A DNA stretch of 6,214 nt, taken from the NCBI GenBank assembly GCA_049316985.1, contig JBMOJB010000204.1, positions 1 to 6,214 of the forward strand. Reading direction: 5' to 3'. Shown here one piece after another: positions 6,066 through 6,214 of this stretch. The notes under the pieces were generated by a model. It did not search any database, had not been told where the DNA came from, and saw nothing but the letters and a program-made list of their open reading frames with translations. Both the position numbers and the translations under genes were made by a program. How positions within the stretch are numbered: the stretch's first letter is position 1; each line of letters begins with the position of its first letter. The DNA comes from CANHEE01 sp049316985. Lineage in GTDB: Bacteria; Bacteroidota; Bacteroidia; Chitinophagales; Saprospiraceae.

Positions 6066-6177
6066 TCGAAAACAAGTTTTGAATAATTGGAATAGTAGAA
6101 AACAATACGCCAAAAACACTCCCGTCAACTACTCCGATTTTAAGACAAATTTTTTAAAATTTGGGAGTGTAATTTAA
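6037..6177 (+). other. Unassigned coding-like open stretch of 46 codons
   Basis: Between TAA (6034-6036) and TAA (6175-6177) the plus strand is open and reads with a protein-like composition, including NNWNSRKQYAKNTPVNYSDF. It has no ATG; its frame is offset from the small frame at 6018, so the two could be parts of one frameshifted gene. The opposite strand is also open for about 49 codons here, which weakens the case. I do not recognise a family and assign no function. Confidence 0.2.
6116..6170. repeat. 8-base perfect inverted repeat near the right edge
   Basis: ACACTCCC (6116-6123) and GGGAGTGT (6163-6170) are perfect complements separated by 39 bases of mostly AT sequence. The right arm leads into an AATTTAAACTCTGTCTAGG stretch and a run of eight T (6191-6198). 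The pair could be a weak terminator-like structure or relate to the end of an insertion sequence continuing beyond the window; neither is established. Confidence 0.4.
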
Positions 6178-6214
6178 ACTCTGTCTAGGTGTTTTTTTTA
6201 ATGTCAAAACGTTC

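Overview
The window comes from a member of the Bacteroidota. It carries a SusC-type TonB-dependent transporter next to a SusD-type lipoprotein, a pairing essentially confined to that phylum. The DNA is AT-rich, the genes lack purine-rich ribosome binding sites, and the promoter-like sequences fit the Bacteroidota -7 consensus TAnnTTTG. Genus and species cannot be read from it.

Layout: bases 1-42 are a GAATTAC heptamer tandem repeat cut by the window edge, followed by a dispersed palindromic repeat (copy A, 65-111) and about 225 bases with no convincing gene. A strong hairpin terminator (338-372) closes a two-gene minus-strand operon, transcribed susC (4722 to 1720) then susD (1705 to 389). 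Together these encode an outer-membrane nutrient import complex: the SusC barrel, powered by TonB, and the SusD lid that captures substrate at the cell surface. No glycoside hydrolase, sigma/anti-sigma pair or other regulator is in view, so the substrate is unknown. The susD reading frame extends upstream into a textbook lipoprotein signal peptide, but its expected start codon reads ATA instead of ATG.

The right third (about 5045-6214) is accessory in character. A ParD/ParE-type toxin-antitoxin pair sits on the plus strand between two diverged copies of the palindromic repeat (B, 5048-5109; C, 5834-5903). The ParD antitoxin frame is intact and probably starts at TTG. The ParE toxin frame overlaps it by 8 bases but is interrupted by a TAA at codon 24, in an otherwise well-preserved toxin sequence, so the toxin is probably dead. 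Beyond copy C there is another promoter-like box followed by a 15-codon frame resembling the start of a second small antitoxin, then a coding-like fragment and an inverted repeat at the window edge.

The most interesting idea is that the repeats delimit exchangeable units carrying toxin-antitoxin genes, comparable to integron cassettes or another small mobile element, now decaying. This is inference: no integrase or transposase gene is visible.
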